From Candidatus Competibacteraceae bacterium (lineage in GTDB: Bacteria; Pseudomonadota; Gammaproteobacteria; Competibacterales; Competibacteraceae), in the NCBI GenBank assembly GCA_016713505.1, contig JADJPA010000001.1, positions 124,001 through 188,000 of the forward strand: a stretch of DNA of 64,000 nucleotides, read 5' to 3'. Positions 23,915 through 33,627 of this stretch are shown piece after piece (within the stretch, counting starts at the first letter, position 1; each line of letters opens with the position of its first letter). The notes below the pieces were generated by a model. That model searched no databases and was not told the origin of the DNA. It saw only the letters and a list, made by a program, of their open reading frames with translations. A program made the position numbers and the translations under genes.

Positions 23915-24394
23915 ATGAAAGCAGCTCACGGCAGGGTGGTGTCTCTGCACTATACCCTCACCGACGACGAGGGCCTGCTGCTCGATTCCAGTCGGGGACA
24001 CGAACCGTTTGTTTACCTGCATGGCTACGGCAACATCATTCGGGGCCTGGAGGCCGCGTTGGAGGGGTGCGAGGCCGGCTTTCTGTCGACGGTCAAGGTC
24101 GCGCCCGCCGATGGCTATGGCGCTTTCAACCCCGAGGCGGTGTTCGAAGTGCCGCGCGGGCAATTTCCGCCCGAGGAAGACATTCAGGTCGGAATGGAGG
24201 TTCGAGGCGAGAACGAGCATGGCCTGATGGCGTTCAGGGTCGTGGCGGTCAACGATCAGGGCGTGGTTTTGGACGCCAATCACCCGATGGCCGGCAAGAA
24301 TCTAAATTTCGATGTCGAGGTGTTGGGCGTGCGCGATGCGACGGCGCAGGAATTGTCCCACGGCCACGTGCACGCGCACGGTCACGATCATTGA
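23915..24394 (+). CDS. slyD: FKBP-type peptidyl-prolyl isomerase, SlyD
   Basis: 159 aa. FKBP half-domains flank the insert-in-flap: VVSLHYTLTDDEG, GYGNIIRGLEAAL, ADGYGAFNPE, VLDANHPMAGKNLNFDVEVL. Ends with a short His tail (HGHVHAHGHDH) that may bind nickel, shorter than E. coli SlyD. Folding helper and metallochaperone for hydrogenase in enteric bacteria; here no hydrogenase is nearby. Confidence 0.92.
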   Translation: MKAAHGRVVSLHYTLTDDEGLLLDSSRGHEPFVYLHGYGNIIRGLEAALEGCEAGFLSTVKVAPADGYGAFNPEAVFEVPRGQFPPEEDIQVGMEVRGENEHGLMAFRVVAVNDQGVVLDANHPMAGKNLNFDVEVLGVRDATAQELSHGHVHAHGHDH

Positions 24395-24497
24395 GGGAGA
24401 GGGCGCGAGCTTCTGGGCCGCGAACGTGTTCTCCAATGGGATGGATGTGTAAAATAACGCCAATAATCAAGCGTTCGGTCGAGGTTTTCCGCTCTGT

Positions 24498-25220
24498 ATG
24501 CTACTGCGCTCTCCTGTCGCAAACGAAATTGCTCTGCCCTTCGAACTCAAGGGCAGTTTATTCACCTTGACGGTCCTGCGGCTTTTTCAGTCGGACCCGA
24601 CAGCGATCGAGCGGCATCTGGCGGAAAAAATCAAGCAAGCGCCCAGTTTCTTCAACAACACGCCGGTGGTGATCGATTTGGAAGCGCTGGCGGATTCCAA
24701 GGAAGGCGTGGATTTCAAGGGGCTCTACGAACTGCTGCGGGGTCGCGGCATGATACCGGTGGGCATCCGCAACGGCAGCCCGAAGCAGCACGCGGCGGCC
24801 CGCCGGGCGGGGTTGCCGGTATTGCCCGAGAGCCGCGCCGCCGGCGGGGTCAAGAAGCTCGAACCGCCCGAACCGCCGCCGGTGCTGGCGCGCGCGCGGG
24901 TGATCGCGCATTCCGTTCGCTCGGGCCAGGAAGTGTATGCCGCGGACGGCGATTTGATCGTGCTGGGCGCGGTCAGCGCCGGCGCCGATGTCATGGCGGA
25001 CGGCAACATCCATGTTTATGGCCCTTTGCGCGGTCGCGCCTTGGCGGGCGTCAAGGGCGATGTGGACACCTGGATTTTCTGCCAGCTTCTCGAAGCTCAA
25101 TTGGTTTCGATCGCCGGGCGCTATGAGGTTTACGAGCAACTGGGTGCGTCCGAACGGGGTAAAGCAGTACAGATTCATTTAAGGGAAGAACGCTTGATCA
25201 TCGAACCGTTGACTCGCTGA
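24498..25220 (+). CDS. minC: Septum-site inhibitor MinC
   Basis: 240 aa. N-terminal FtsZ-inhibiting domain (FELKGSLFTLTVLRLF, VVIDLEALAD) and C-terminal beta-helix dimerisation domain (HSVRSGQEVYAADGDLIVLG, SAGADVMADGNIHVYGPLRG). Blocks FtsZ assembly at poles with MinD. First gene of minCDE. Confidence 0.96.
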   Translation: MLLRSPVANEIALPFELKGSLFTLTVLRLFQSDPTAIERHLAEKIKQAPSFFNNTPVVIDLEALADSKEGVDFKGLYELLRGRGMIPVGIRNGSPKQHAAARRAGLPVLPESRAAGGVKKLEPPEPPPVLARARVIAHSVRSGQEVYAADGDLIVLGAVSAGADVMADGNIHVYGPLRGRALAGVKGDVDTWIFCQLLEAQLVSIAGRYEVYEQLGASERGKAVQIHLREERLIIEPLTR

Positions 25221-25282
25221 TGCAGCGGGCGAGGGGGATGATCCGTTCGAGTGGGATTAACCTAACAGGGTGAGATAGCAGC

Positions 25283-26095
25283 TTGGCAACCGTCATCGTC
25301 GTGACCTCCGGCAAGGGAGGCGTGGGCAAGACCACGACCAGCGCCAGTTTCGCCACCGGTTTGGCCATGCGCGGCTACCGGACCGTGGTGATCGATTTCG
25401 ATGTAGGATTGCGCAACCTTGACCTGATCATGGGTTGCGAGCGCCGGGTCGTGTATGACTTCATCAACGTCATCAACAACGAGGCCAATCTGAATCAGGC
25501 GCTGATTCGGGACAAACGCGTCGAAAATCTTTACATCCTGCCCGCCTCGCAGACCCGAGACAAAGAAGCCTTGACCAAGGAAGGGGTCGAAAAAATCCTC
25601 AACGAGCTCCGCCAAGGGTTCGAATACATCGTCTGCGATTCGCCGGCCGGGATCGAGCGGGGCGCTCTGATGGCGTTGTATTACGCCGACGAAGCCCTGG
25701 TGGTGACCAACCCGGAAGTCTCCTCGGTGCGCGACTCCGACCGGATTCTCGGAATTCTGGCCAGCCGCTCGCGGCGGGCCGAGCAGGGCGACGAGCCGGT
25801 CAAGGAGCATCTGGTGCTGGCGCGCTATGCGCCCGACCGCGCCCATCGCGGTGACATGCTGAGCATTCAGGACGTGTTGGAAATTCTGGGCATTCCCCTG
25901 TTGGGGGTGATTCCCGAATCGCCGGCGGTCTTGCAGTCCTCCAATGCGGGCGTTCCCGTCATTTTGGAAGACGGCAGCGACGCGGGCGCCGCGTATGCCG
26001 ATTTGGTCGACCGGTTTTTGGGCAAGGAATTGCCGCACCGGTTCATCGACATTCCGAAGAAGGGGTTTTTGAAGCGCCTGTTTGGCGGAGGCTAA
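25283..26095 (+). CDS. minD: Septum-site ATPase MinD
   Basis: 270 aa. Deviant Walker A SGKGGVGKTT (residues 9-18, signature Lys11 and Lys16). Starts at TTG 25283 with AGGGTGAG upstream; no better ATG. The C-terminal amphipathic helix (KKGFLKRLFGGG) is the membrane anchor. Recruits MinC to the membrane and oscillates with MinE. Confidence 0.96.
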   Translation: MATVIVVTSGKGGVGKTTTSASFATGLAMRGYRTVVIDFDVGLRNLDLIMGCERRVVYDFINVINNEANLNQALIRDKRVENLYILPASQTRDKEALTKEGVEKILNELRQGFEYIVCDSPAGIERGALMALYYADEALVVTNPEVSSVRDSDRILGILASRSRRAEQGDEPVKEHLVLARYAPDRAHRGDMLSIQDVLEILGIPLLGVIPESPAVLQSSNAGVPVILEDGSDAGAAYADLVDRFLGKELPHRFIDIPKKGFLKRLFGGG

Positions 26096-26098
26096 GCC

Positions 26099-26380
26099 AT
26101 GGGCCTGTTAGATTATTTTCGGACGCCTCCCAACAAGTCGGCCGCGTTGGCCAAGGAGCGGTTGCAGATCATCGTGGCGCACGAGCGGGGCAGCAGCCGG
26201 CGCGGCAGCCCCGATTATCTGCCGGCGCTCAAAAAGGAACTGCTGGAGGTGGTGCGCAAATATGTGCCGATCGATCAAAGCCAGGTCAAGGTGCATCTGG
26301 ATCGCGAAGGTGGCTACGAGGTTTTGGAGTTGAATATCACGCTGCCCGATGAGGACCAGCGCCCTAGTTCGCCGCGCTAG
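26099..26380 (+). CDS. minE: Min topological specificity factor MinE
   Basis: 93 aa. N-terminal membrane-binding MGLLDYFR, KSAALAKERLQIIVAHER (MinD activation helix) and C-terminal dimerisation (VKVHLDREGGYEVLELNITL). Stimulates MinD ATPase, giving oscillation. Three bases after minD. Confidence 0.96.
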   Translation: MGLLDYFRTPPNKSAALAKERLQIIVAHERGSSRRGSPDYLPALKKELLEVVRKYVPIDQSQVKVHLDREGGYEVLELNITLPDEDQRPSSPR

Positions 26381-26421
26381 CCGGCCGTTGGCCGCATCGG
26401 GGAACGGCGGGTGCGCCAGTC

Positions 26422-26871
26422 ATGACCGATGATGAGACCGGAGAGGGCGCTGTCCGGCACGCCGCTGCCGCCAGCGCGGAAAGCCGGGTCCGACTCGATA
26501 AATGGCTTTGGGCCGCGCGGTTTTTCAAGACGCGAACCCTGGCGGCCGAGGCGGTCGCCGGCGGCAAGGTCCATGTCGGCGGCCAGCGCAGCAAACCGGC
26601 GCACGCGGTCCGAATCGGCGACATGCTGCGCATCCAGCGCGGGCCAGATGAATACCTCATCACGGTAAAGGCCCTGAGCGACCGGCGCGGCCCCGCCCGA
26701 GCAGCCATCCTGCTTTACGAGGAAAGCGCCGAAAGCCGGCTGCGGCGCGAGCGGCTCGGCGAACAGCGCCGCCTGCATTCGCTTGCCTTCCCGCAGCCGT
26801 CCACCCGTCCCACCAAGCAGGACCGGCGTCGCATCGTGCGTTTCACCCGCCAGGATGAGCCGGACGCCTAG
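26422..26871 (+). CDS. hslR: Heat-shock RNA-binding protein Hsp15 (S4 domain)
   Basis: 149 aa. S4 domain about 19-75: RLDKWLWAARFFKTRTLAAE, GGKVHVGGQRSKPAHAVRIG. Basic C terminus (RRLHSLAFPQPSTRPTKQDR). In E. coli Hsp15 rescues stalled 50S-tRNA complexes. Begins 40 bases after minE. Confidence 0.9.
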   Translation: MTDDETGEGAVRHAAAASAESRVRLDKWLWAARFFKTRTLAAEAVAGGKVHVGGQRSKPAHAVRIGDMLRIQRGPDEYLITVKALSDRRGPARAAILLYEESAESRLRRERLGEQRRLHSLAFPQPSTRPTKQDRRRIVRFTRQDEPDA

Positions 26872-27012
26872 CGGCGTCAGACGGTAGCGGCCCGCGACGG
26901 GTCCGGCGCAAGCAACGGATCGGCTCCGTGAACCGGCTTGCCCGCATCCGGCTTTTCGAAAGGCGGCATCGGTCAAGTCGCGGCTGCTTTCTTGGCACAG
27001 CCCATTGCAAAA

Positions 27013-27041
27013 TTGACCGTGCGCCGGCCGCAAGGTAACGT
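27013..27041 (+). promoter_or_regulatory. Probable promoter of xseB-ispA-dxs
   Basis: TTGACC (27013-27018), 17-base spacer, TAACGT (27036-27041); xseB ATG at 27071. Lies in the 199-base gap after hslR, which otherwise shows no gene. Confidence 0.45.
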
Positions 27042-27070
27042 AGGGCTCACTCAAAATCGGACGGGCGGGA

Positions 27071-27313
27071 ATGACGGTCAAGAAGCAATCCCCTATTCCT
27101 TTCGAAGCGGCTTTGCTGGAATTAGAGGCGCTGGTCGGGCAACTCGAACAGGGCGAATTGAGCCTGGAAGAAGCGCTGCAACGCTTCGAACGGGGTGTGG
27201 GTTTGGTGCGAACCTGTCAAAACGCCCTGCAAGTGGCGGAGCGAACGGTATCCCGTCTGACCGAGCGGGACGGCGTGGTGGAAATTGTGCCGTTCGACGA
27301 AACGGCTGGTTGA
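27071..27313 (+). CDS. xseB: Exodeoxyribonuclease VII small subunit
   Basis: 80 aa, full length. Typical helical sequence: FEAALLELEALVGQLEQGEL, SLEEALQRFERGVGLVRTCQ. Partner of XseA in degrading single-stranded DNA. Followed five bases later by ispA, the usual neighbour. Confidence 0.94.
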   Translation: MTVKKQSPIPFEAALLELEALVGQLEQGELSLEEALQRFERGVGLVRTCQNALQVAERTVSRLTERDGVVEIVPFDETAG

Positions 27314-27318
27314 CGCGC

Positions 27319-28206
27319 ATGGTCGAAGCCATCATCAAGAACTATCAGGCCCGCGCCGAACGGACGCTCGACGCCCGACTGCCGGGCGCCGACTTGCATC
27401 CTGGCGCGTTGCATCGGGCCATGCGCTACGCCGTGTTGGGCGGCGGCAAGCGCATCCGCCCGCTGCTGGTCTACTCGGCCGGCGCGGCGGTCGGGGCGGC
27501 CTTGGAATCCCTGGACGGCCCCGCCTGCGCCGTGGAGTTCATTCACGCCTATTCCCTGATCCATGACGACCTGCCGGCCATGGACGACGACGATCTGCGC
27601 CACGGTCGGCCGAGCTGCCATAAGGCCTGCGGCGAGGCGCTGGCGATCCTGGCCGGCGATGCCTTGCAAGCGCTGGCCTTCCAGGTGCTTTGCCAGGATG
27701 GCGGCATGATCCAGGCCCCCACCATCCGCTTGCGGATGGTGGGGGTGCTGGCGCACGCGGCCGGCTCGCGCGGCATGGCGGGCGGTCAGGCCATCGATCT
27801 GGCGGCGACCGGCCAGGAACTGACCTTGGCTGAATTGGAGAACATGCACATTCACAAAACCGGCGCGCTGATCCGCGCCAGCGTATTGCTGGGAGCGCTC
27901 AGTCAAACAGAGGTCGAGCCGCGCTTGCTGGAACAGCTCGATCATTATGCCAAGTGCATCGGCTTGGCTTTTCAGATCCGCGATGACATTCTCGACGTGA
28001 TCGGCGATACGGCCACGCTCGGCAAGGCCGCCGGCGCGGATCGGGCGCACGACAAGCTGACGTATCCTTCGCTGTTGGGCTTGGACGGTTCCCGCGACCA
28101 CGCGCGCGCGCTGCATCAGGACGCGCTGGCTAGTTTGGAGGCGTTCGGAAGCGAGGCCGAACCGTTGCGTTGGATCGCCCATTACATCGTCGAGCGAGCT
28201 TACTGA
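27319..28206 (+). CDS. ispA: Farnesyl diphosphate synthase
   Basis: 295 aa from ATG 27319. First Asp-rich motif DDLPAMDDDD (83-92), GGGKRIRP at 41-48, second motif QIRDDILD near 220. Makes C15 farnesyl diphosphate from IPP and DMAPP, feeding IspB (at 11542) and other prenyl enzymes. Between xseB and dxs. Confidence 0.94.
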   Translation: MVEAIIKNYQARAERTLDARLPGADLHPGALHRAMRYAVLGGGKRIRPLLVYSAGAAVGAALESLDGPACAVEFIHAYSLIHDDLPAMDDDDLRHGRPSCHKACGEALAILAGDALQALAFQVLCQDGGMIQAPTIRLRMVGVLAHAAGSRGMAGGQAIDLAATGQELTLAELENMHIHKTGALIRASVLLGALSQTEVEPRLLEQLDHYAKCIGLAFQIRDDILDVIGDTATLGKAAGADRAHDKLTYPSLLGLDGSRDHARALHQDALASLEAFGSEAEPLRWIAHYIVERAY

Positions 28207-28240
28207 AGCCGGCCGCCATCGGCCGCGGATCACGAGGCTC

Positions 28241-30193
28241 ATGGCAGTCATCACCCATCCTCTTATCATGCCGCTAGCCGGTACGGACCCGACCGCGATG
28301 ACCCCCGGAACCGCTTTTCCGCTGCTGGAACAGATTGACACGCCCCTGGACCTGCGCAAGCTGCCGGAGGCGCGGTTGCCGGCGCTGGCGCACGAGCTGC
28401 GCGAATTTCTGATCCAGACCGTGGCCAAAACGGGCGGCCATTTCGCCGCCAACCTCGGCACCGTGGAACTCACCATCGCGCTGCATTATGTCTTCAATAC
28501 GCCCGAAGATCGGCTGGTGTGGGATGTGGGCCATCAAACCTACCCGCACAAGATCTTGACCGGGCGGCGCGCCCGCATGGGAACCCTGCGCCGCAAGGGC
28601 GGCGTCTCCGGTTTTCCCAAGCGCTGCGAGAGCCCGTATGACACCTTTGGGGTCGGCCATTCCAGTACCTCGTTGAGCGCCGCGCTGGGCATGGCGCTCG
28701 CCGCCGAGCGAGCGGGGGCGGATCGCAAGGTGGTGGCGGTGATCGGCGACGGCGCCATGACCGCCGGCATGGCCTTCGAGGCGCTCAATCATGCCGGCCA
28801 TCTCAAGACCGAGCTGCTGGTGGTGCTCAACGACAACGAAATGTCGATCTCGCCGAACGTGGGCGCGCTGTCGGCGCATCTGACCAAGCTGCTGTCAGGT
28901 CAGCTTTTCTCCAGCATGAGGGAAAGCGGTAAGAAGGTGCTGAGCCACATGCCGCCGCCGATGCTGGAAGTGGCCCGGCTCGCCGAGGAGCACGTCAAGG
29001 GGATGTTCGCGCCGGGCGGCACCTTGTTCGAGGAATTGGGCTTCAACTACTTCGGGCCGGTGGACGGCCACGATTTGCCGACCCTGGTGCGGACCTTGCG
29101 CAACCTGCGGGCGCTCGACGGCCCGCGCTTGCTGCATGTGGTGACGCGCAAGGGCAAGGGTTACAAGTTGGCCGAGGATGAGCCGGTTGACTATCACGGG
29201 GTCGGGGTGTTCGACCCCGCCTGCGGCCTCAAGCCCGCCAAGCCCGGCGGCGGGCCGACCTACACCCAAATTTTCGGCGAGTGGCTGTGCGACATGGCCG
29301 AGCGCGACGAGCGGCTGATCGGCATTACCCCGGCGATGCGGGAAGGGTCGGGTTTGGTGGCGTTTGCCGAACGCTTTCCCGACCGGTATTTCGATGTCGC
29401 CATCGCCGAACAGCACGCGGTCACCTTGGCCGCCGGTCTGGCCTGCGACGGGCTCAAACCGGTGGTGGCGATTTATTCCACTTTCCTGCAACGCGCTTAC
29501 GATCAATTGATTCACGATGTCGCCTTGCAGAATCTACCGGTGTTGTTCGCCATCGACCGCGCCGGACTGGTCGGGCCGGACGGGCCGACCCACGCCGGCA
29601 GCTTCGATTACAGCTTCCTGCGCTGCGTTCCCAACCTGGTGGTGATGGCGCCGGCCGACGAGAACGAATGCCGACAGATGCTGTATACCGGCTTTCAGTT
29701 GAACCAGCCGGCGGCGGTGCGCTATCCGCGCGGCAAAGGCTCCGGCGTGGCCCCGCAACGCCAGATGCAGGCCCTGCCGGTCGGCAAGGCGGAAATCCGC
29801 CGGCGGGGCCGCGAGCTGGCGCTGCTGGCCTTCGGCGGCATGGTCGAAATCGCCGAGGCGCTGGCCGAGCGGCTGGACGCCACCGTGGTCAACATGCGTT
29901 TCATCAAACCGCTGGACGAGGCGACCGTGGTGCAGGTGGCGGCCGAGCACCGTCGGTTGGTGACGCTGGAAGAGAACGTGGTGGCCGGCGGCGCCGGCAG
30001 CGCGATAAACGAGTGTCTGGCGGCGCGGGGGCTTCAGGCCGCGATCCGCAATATCGGCTTGCCGGATTGCTTCGTCGATCAGGGCGAACGCGGGGAATTG
30101 CTGGCGGAATGCCGTTTGGACGCGGAGGGCGTCTTGCGGCAGCTGGCGGATTGGATCGCGGTCGGGACCGAACCGTCCATCCTGGAGAGTTGA
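28241..30193 (+). CDS. dxs: 1-deoxy-D-xylulose-5-phosphate synthase
   Basis: 650 aa. Thiamine diphosphate motif IGDGAMTAGMAFEALNHA (165-182 region), VWDVGHQTYPHKIL, pyrimidine domain IAEQHAVTLAAGLACDG and C-terminal transketolase-like domain. Slightly long N terminus (about 30 residues before the conserved QIDTPLDLRKL), so a later start is possible. First step of the MEP isoprenoid route. Confidence 0.95.
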   Translation: MAVITHPLIMPLAGTDPTAMTPGTAFPLLEQIDTPLDLRKLPEARLPALAHELREFLIQTVAKTGGHFAANLGTVELTIALHYVFNTPEDRLVWDVGHQTYPHKILTGRRARMGTLRRKGGVSGFPKRCESPYDTFGVGHSSTSLSAALGMALAAERAGADRKVVAVIGDGAMTAGMAFEALNHAGHLKTELLVVLNDNEMSISPNVGALSAHLTKLLSGQLFSSMRESGKKVLSHMPPPMLEVARLAEEHVKGMFAPGGTLFEELGFNYFGPVDGHDLPTLVRTLRNLRALDGPRLLHVVTRKGKGYKLAEDEPVDYHGVGVFDPACGLKPAKPGGGPTYTQIFGEWLCDMAERDERLIGITPAMREGSGLVAFAERFPDRYFDVAIAEQHAVTLAAGLACDGLKPVVAIYSTFLQRAYDQLIHDVALQNLPVLFAIDRAGLVGPDGPTHAGSFDYSFLRCVPNLVVMAPADENECRQMLYTGFQLNQPAAVRYPRGKGSGVAPQRQMQALPVGKAEIRRRGRELALLAFGGMVEIAEALAERLDATVVNMRFIKPLDEATVVQVAAEHRRLVTLEENVVAGGAGSAINECLAARGLQAAIRNIGLPDCFVDQGERGELLAECRLDAEGVLRQLADWIAVGTEPSILES

Positions 30194-30321
30194 GTGACAC
30201 AGTCGGGAATTAACGGGCGGATTGCTGATCCAAACAAAGGCTTTCGCTACCATTCGGTTCGAACGAACAAACCTACCACTATTGATCTCTTGAACGACGG
30301 TGCGCTGCTGAGAGGATTTGC

Positions 30322-31182
30322 ATGAAGCCATTGACGATGAGTCCCGCGGCCGTATCGGCGGTGGTTGCTATTCCCGACGTACAAAACAGCGCCGACACCC
30401 GGCGGTTGGCGATCAACAAAGTCGGCATCAAGGATATCCGCCATCCGGTCAAGGTCCGCGACCGCAACGGCGGCGAACAGCACACCATCGCCACCTTCAA
30501 CATGTACGTGAACCTGCCGCATAATTTCAAAGGCACGCACATGTCGCGTTTCGTGGAGATTTTGAACGTCCCCGGTCGAGAAATTTCGGTGGACTCTTTC
30601 AAGGATATGCTGACGGAGATGACCGAGCGGCTGGAAGCCGGCGCGGGACACATCGAGATAACCTTTTCTTATTTCGTCACCAAGGGGGCGCCGGTGTCAG
30701 GGGTGCGGAGCCTGATGGACTACGAGGTGACCTTCATCGGCGAAATCCGTGACGGCAAGCCCTCCATGAATTTGAAAGTGGTGGTCCCGGTGACCAGCTT
30801 GTGTCCCTGCTCGAAGAAAATTTCCAGATACGGCGCGCACAACCAGCGCTCTCATGTCACCGTCAACATCCGCACCCGAGGCTTCGTCTGGATCGAGGAC
30901 ATCATCGATTTGGTGGAAAAAGAAGCCTCTTGCGAGCTTTATGGGCTGCTCAAGCGGCCGGATGAGAAGTACGTCACCGAACGCGCTTACGACAATCCGA
31001 AATTCGTCGAGGACATGGTGCGCGACATCGCCGTCAAGCTGAATCAGGACGACCGGGTGGCGGCTTATTCGGTGGAGTCGGAGAATTTCGAATCGATTCA
31101 CAATCACTCCGCCTACGCCATGATCGAACACGACAAGGAAGAGAGCCCAATGGCAACGCCGCCGGAAGGGCGGGGAAACTGA
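30322..31182 (+). CDS. folE2: GTP cyclohydrolase FolE2
   Basis: 286 aa. Type IB GTP cyclohydrolase: IPDVQNSADTRRLAINKVGI, SRFVEILN, catalytic metal Cys region SLCPCSKKIS, and GAHNQRSHVTVNIRT. Makes dihydroneopterin triphosphate for tetrahydrofolate (and queuosine). FolE2 often replaces FolE where zinc is scarce. GAGAGGA ribosome site before ATG 30322. Confidence 0.93.
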   Translation: MKPLTMSPAAVSAVVAIPDVQNSADTRRLAINKVGIKDIRHPVKVRDRNGGEQHTIATFNMYVNLPHNFKGTHMSRFVEILNVPGREISVDSFKDMLTEMTERLEAGAGHIEITFSYFVTKGAPVSGVRSLMDYEVTFIGEIRDGKPSMNLKVVVPVTSLCPCSKKISRYGAHNQRSHVTVNIRTRGFVWIEDIIDLVEKEASCELYGLLKRPDEKYVTERAYDNPKFVEDMVRDIAVKLNQDDRVAAYSVESENFESIHNHSAYAMIEHDKEESPMATPPEGRGN

Positions 31183-31187
31183 GAGCG

Positions 31188-32978
31188 TTATGGTTCGGCT
31201 TCGAACCGGTGAAAACGGTTCTTGCCGGCTTCCTTGGCCTGATACATGGCTTGATCGGCGTGCCGCAGCAGTTGGTCCGAATCGGTGTCGTCGCGTGGAA
31301 ACAGCGTGACGCCGATGCTGGCAGACACAATAACCTGTTGGTTTTGAATGATTAATGGAGCTGCCACGGCTCCCAGTACCCGCTCCAGCACGGGAAGGCA
31401 TTCCTGCTCCTGCGTTAAGTCGCACAGCAGTAAAACGAACTCGTCTCCGCCCAGTCGGGCCACGGTGTCGCCCGTGCGCAGGGCGTTTTTCAGTCGCTGG
31501 CCGATCTCGACGAGCAACTGATCGCCGGCTTCGTGACCGAGCCGGTCGTTGACGGCCTTGAAACCGTCAAGATCCAGATAGCAGATGGCGAGCAGGTGCC
31601 CCCTGCGGCGGGTGCGGGCCAACTCCTGGATCAGCCGGTCGGCCAGCAGCCGGCGGTTGGGCAGATCGGTGAGCGTGTCGTAATGAGCGATGCGCTCCAG
31701 TTCGGCCTGGTGTTCCTTGAGGTGACTGATGTCGGAAAACGCACCGACGTAATGGCGTATCTGGCCGGTTTCATCGGGTACGGCATCGATGGAAAGCATC
31801 TGCGGGTACACCTCACCCGACTTGCGGCGGTTCCAGATTTCTCCCTGCCAGGAACCCTTTTCCGCGATCTCATGCCACAGCGCCTCGTAGAATGCGGCGT
31901 CCTGGCGACCCGAGCCGAGCAGCTTCGGGTCGCGACCGATGGCCTCGTCGCGCGTGTAGCCGGTGATCCGGCAAAAGGCGCCGTTCACATCGAGGATGTG
32001 GTTGTCGGCATCGGTAATCAGAATGCCTTCGTGACTGTTGGCGAACACGCTGGCGGCCAGCCGTTGCGCGTCGTCGGCCTGTTTTTTTTCGGTGATATCG
32101 CGCGCCGCGGCAAAGATCAAGTTGCCGCGGCGTTGCGCGCGCCATTCCATCCAGCGCCACGAGCCGTTTTGATGGCGGTAGCGGTTGATGCAATTGACGA
32201 CGGCGGTGGGGTCAATCAAGGCTCTGATGAGCAGCAGCGTCGCTGCCTGGTCGTCGGGATGAACGAGGTCGATGAAGCGCTTTCCCTTCAACTCGGCGAG
32301 TTCGTGGCCGAGCACATCGTGCCACGCCGGGTTGAGCTTGTGAAAATAACCGTCGATGTCGGCGATGAAAAACAGATCGAGCGCACTGTTGAAATAGCTG
32401 TCGAGTTCCTGGGTTTTCTCGCGTAAAGCAGCTTGGGTTTTCTGACGTAGGTGATTGCGAATTTCGTTACTGAGCAGCAGCGCGGCATGGCTGAAGAAAA
32501 CCGGTAAATAGTTCCGTAAGGAACTGCTGCCGATGTAAATGTTTTCCAGCTTGATGACGCCGATCAGCTCCGGCTCGACTAGCAGAGGGAAGCACCAGGT
32601 CCAAGAGTTCGGCAGCGCGCCGTCGTGCAGTAGCGCCTCACCGGGGTTGCCGCGTTGCTCGATAAACGCGCGTTCCCGGATCACGCGCTTGACCATCGGA
32701 TCATCGATTTCAGCCACTAGCCCGCTTTTACCCAGAAAGCTGGCGTGGCGCGCTTCCTGTTCGATCCAGTACCAGAGTTTGATATCGGTGCCGCCGATCG
32801 CTTCCATGATGCTGCGTAGCATGTTGTTGATCATGTCCCGCAGGCCGGGGCTGGGATTCAACTGCTCGATCAGGCGGACGATGAGTTGCAAGTAGGCTTT
32901 CTCCTCGGCAAGGTGCTGCACGCGGGTTTTCAGCCGCTCGATTTCCGCGCCGATAGAATCGGAAGCGATCGCGTTCAC
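31188..32978 (-). CDS. GAF-PAS-PAS-GGDEF diguanylate cyclase
   Basis: About 596 aa from GTG 32978, just after the DUF1638 stop; a TTG at 33035 would give 19 more residues. Coiled coil (8-40), GAF-like sensor (45-190), two PAS domains (about 205-320 and 325-440), GGDEF domain (about 450-596) with intact RLGGDEF and an RxxD inhibitory site (RTGD) five residues before it. Synthesises cyclic di-GMP; no EAL domain. Same strand and adjacent to the corrinoid module, but that may be chance. Confidence 0.88.
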   Translation of the reverse strand: MNAIASDSIGAEIERLKTRVQHLAEEKAYLQLIVRLIEQLNPSPGLRDMINNMLRSIMEAIGGTDIKLWYWIEQEARHASFLGKSGLVAEIDDPMVKRVIRERAFIEQRGNPGEALLHDGALPNSWTWCFPLLVEPELIGVIKLENIYIGSSSLRNYLPVFFSHAALLLSNEIRNHLRQKTQAALREKTQELDSYFNSALDLFFIADIDGYFHKLNPAWHDVLGHELAELKGKRFIDLVHPDDQAATLLLIRALIDPTAVVNCINRYRHQNGSWRWMEWRAQRRGNLIFAAARDITEKKQADDAQRLAASVFANSHEGILITDADNHILDVNGAFCRITGYTRDEAIGRDPKLLGSGRQDAAFYEALWHEIAEKGSWQGEIWNRRKSGEVYPQMLSIDAVPDETGQIRHYVGAFSDISHLKEHQAELERIAHYDTLTDLPNRRLLADRLIQELARTRRRGHLLAICYLDLDGFKAVNDRLGHEAGDQLLVEIGQRLKNALRTGDTVARLGGDEFVLLLCDLTQEQECLPVLERVLGAVAAPLIIQNQQVIVSASIGVTLFPRDDTDSDQLLRHADQAMYQAKEAGKNRFHRFEAEP

Positions 32979-32982
32979 GGCA

Positions 32983-33627
32983 TCAGGCCGGCGTGTTTTG
33001 CTTGAGGAAGATGGCGCTGGCCAGCACGGCCTCAAGGTGAGAAAGGTCGCTATCCATCCACACCAGCGGCAGATCGACGAACGCGGCGGCGGCCTCGGCG
33101 GCGGCGGTGAAATTGCTGGAGCAGGGCGTGCGAACGGCGACGATGTACTTGTGGCTGGAGTGAAAGATTTCGCGAATCACGTTCAGATTGGCGCCGAAAC
33201 ATTGGGTGATCATGGGCTGCCAGGTCAGCGCCCAGTCTTCGAGCAGGAAATAAGCGCCTTGTTGGAGCGCCGCCATGAACGGTTCGTAGCCCAACAGCAT
33301 GGTGATGCAGTTCTGACCCCGGGTGCGCACGGTGTGATGGTGATCGAGAATCGCCTCCATCCGCGGATGGCAGCAGCCGTAGAAGACGAGCGTCTCGCGG
33401 CCCTGGCGCGCGCTGGTGTCGAGCGCCGCGTGCAAGTGGTCGGAAAGCTTATTCAGATAATTGTGCAGCGCCGAATCGAGAAAGCGGGTTTCGATGTTCC
33501 AGCCGTTTTTTCGGATGAGATAATCGACTTCCTTGTGCAGGATGCCACAGCCGACCATGACCAAAGGTTGCGGTGAGGAGGGCTGGGAAGACCCCGTAAT
33601 TTCAAGGGAGAGCTTGATCGTTTTCAT
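32983..33627 (-). CDS. DUF1638 protein of a corrinoid methyl-transfer module
   Basis: 214 aa from ATG 33627, overlapping the URO-D gene stop (ATGA). Conserved Cys/His positions stand out: Cys27 (VGCGILHKE), Cys85-Cys86-His87 (YGCCHPRM), Cys107, Cys143 and Cys169 (RTPCSSNF). DUF1638 proteins occur next to corrinoid methyltransferases in methanogens and anaerobic bacteria; no biochemical role is known to me. The Cys/His set could bind a metal or methyl acceptor, which is inference. No signal peptide or membrane segment. Confidence 0.85.
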   Translation of the reverse strand: MKTIKLSLEITGSSQPSSPQPLVMVGCGILHKEVDYLIRKNGWNIETRFLDSALHNYLNKLSDHLHAALDTSARQGRETLVFYGCCHPRMEAILDHHHTVRTRGQNCITMLLGYEPFMAALQQGAYFLLEDWALTWQPMITQCFGANLNVIREIFHSSHKYIVAVRTPCSSNFTAAAEAAAAFVDLPLVWMDSDLSHLEAVLASAIFLKQNTPA

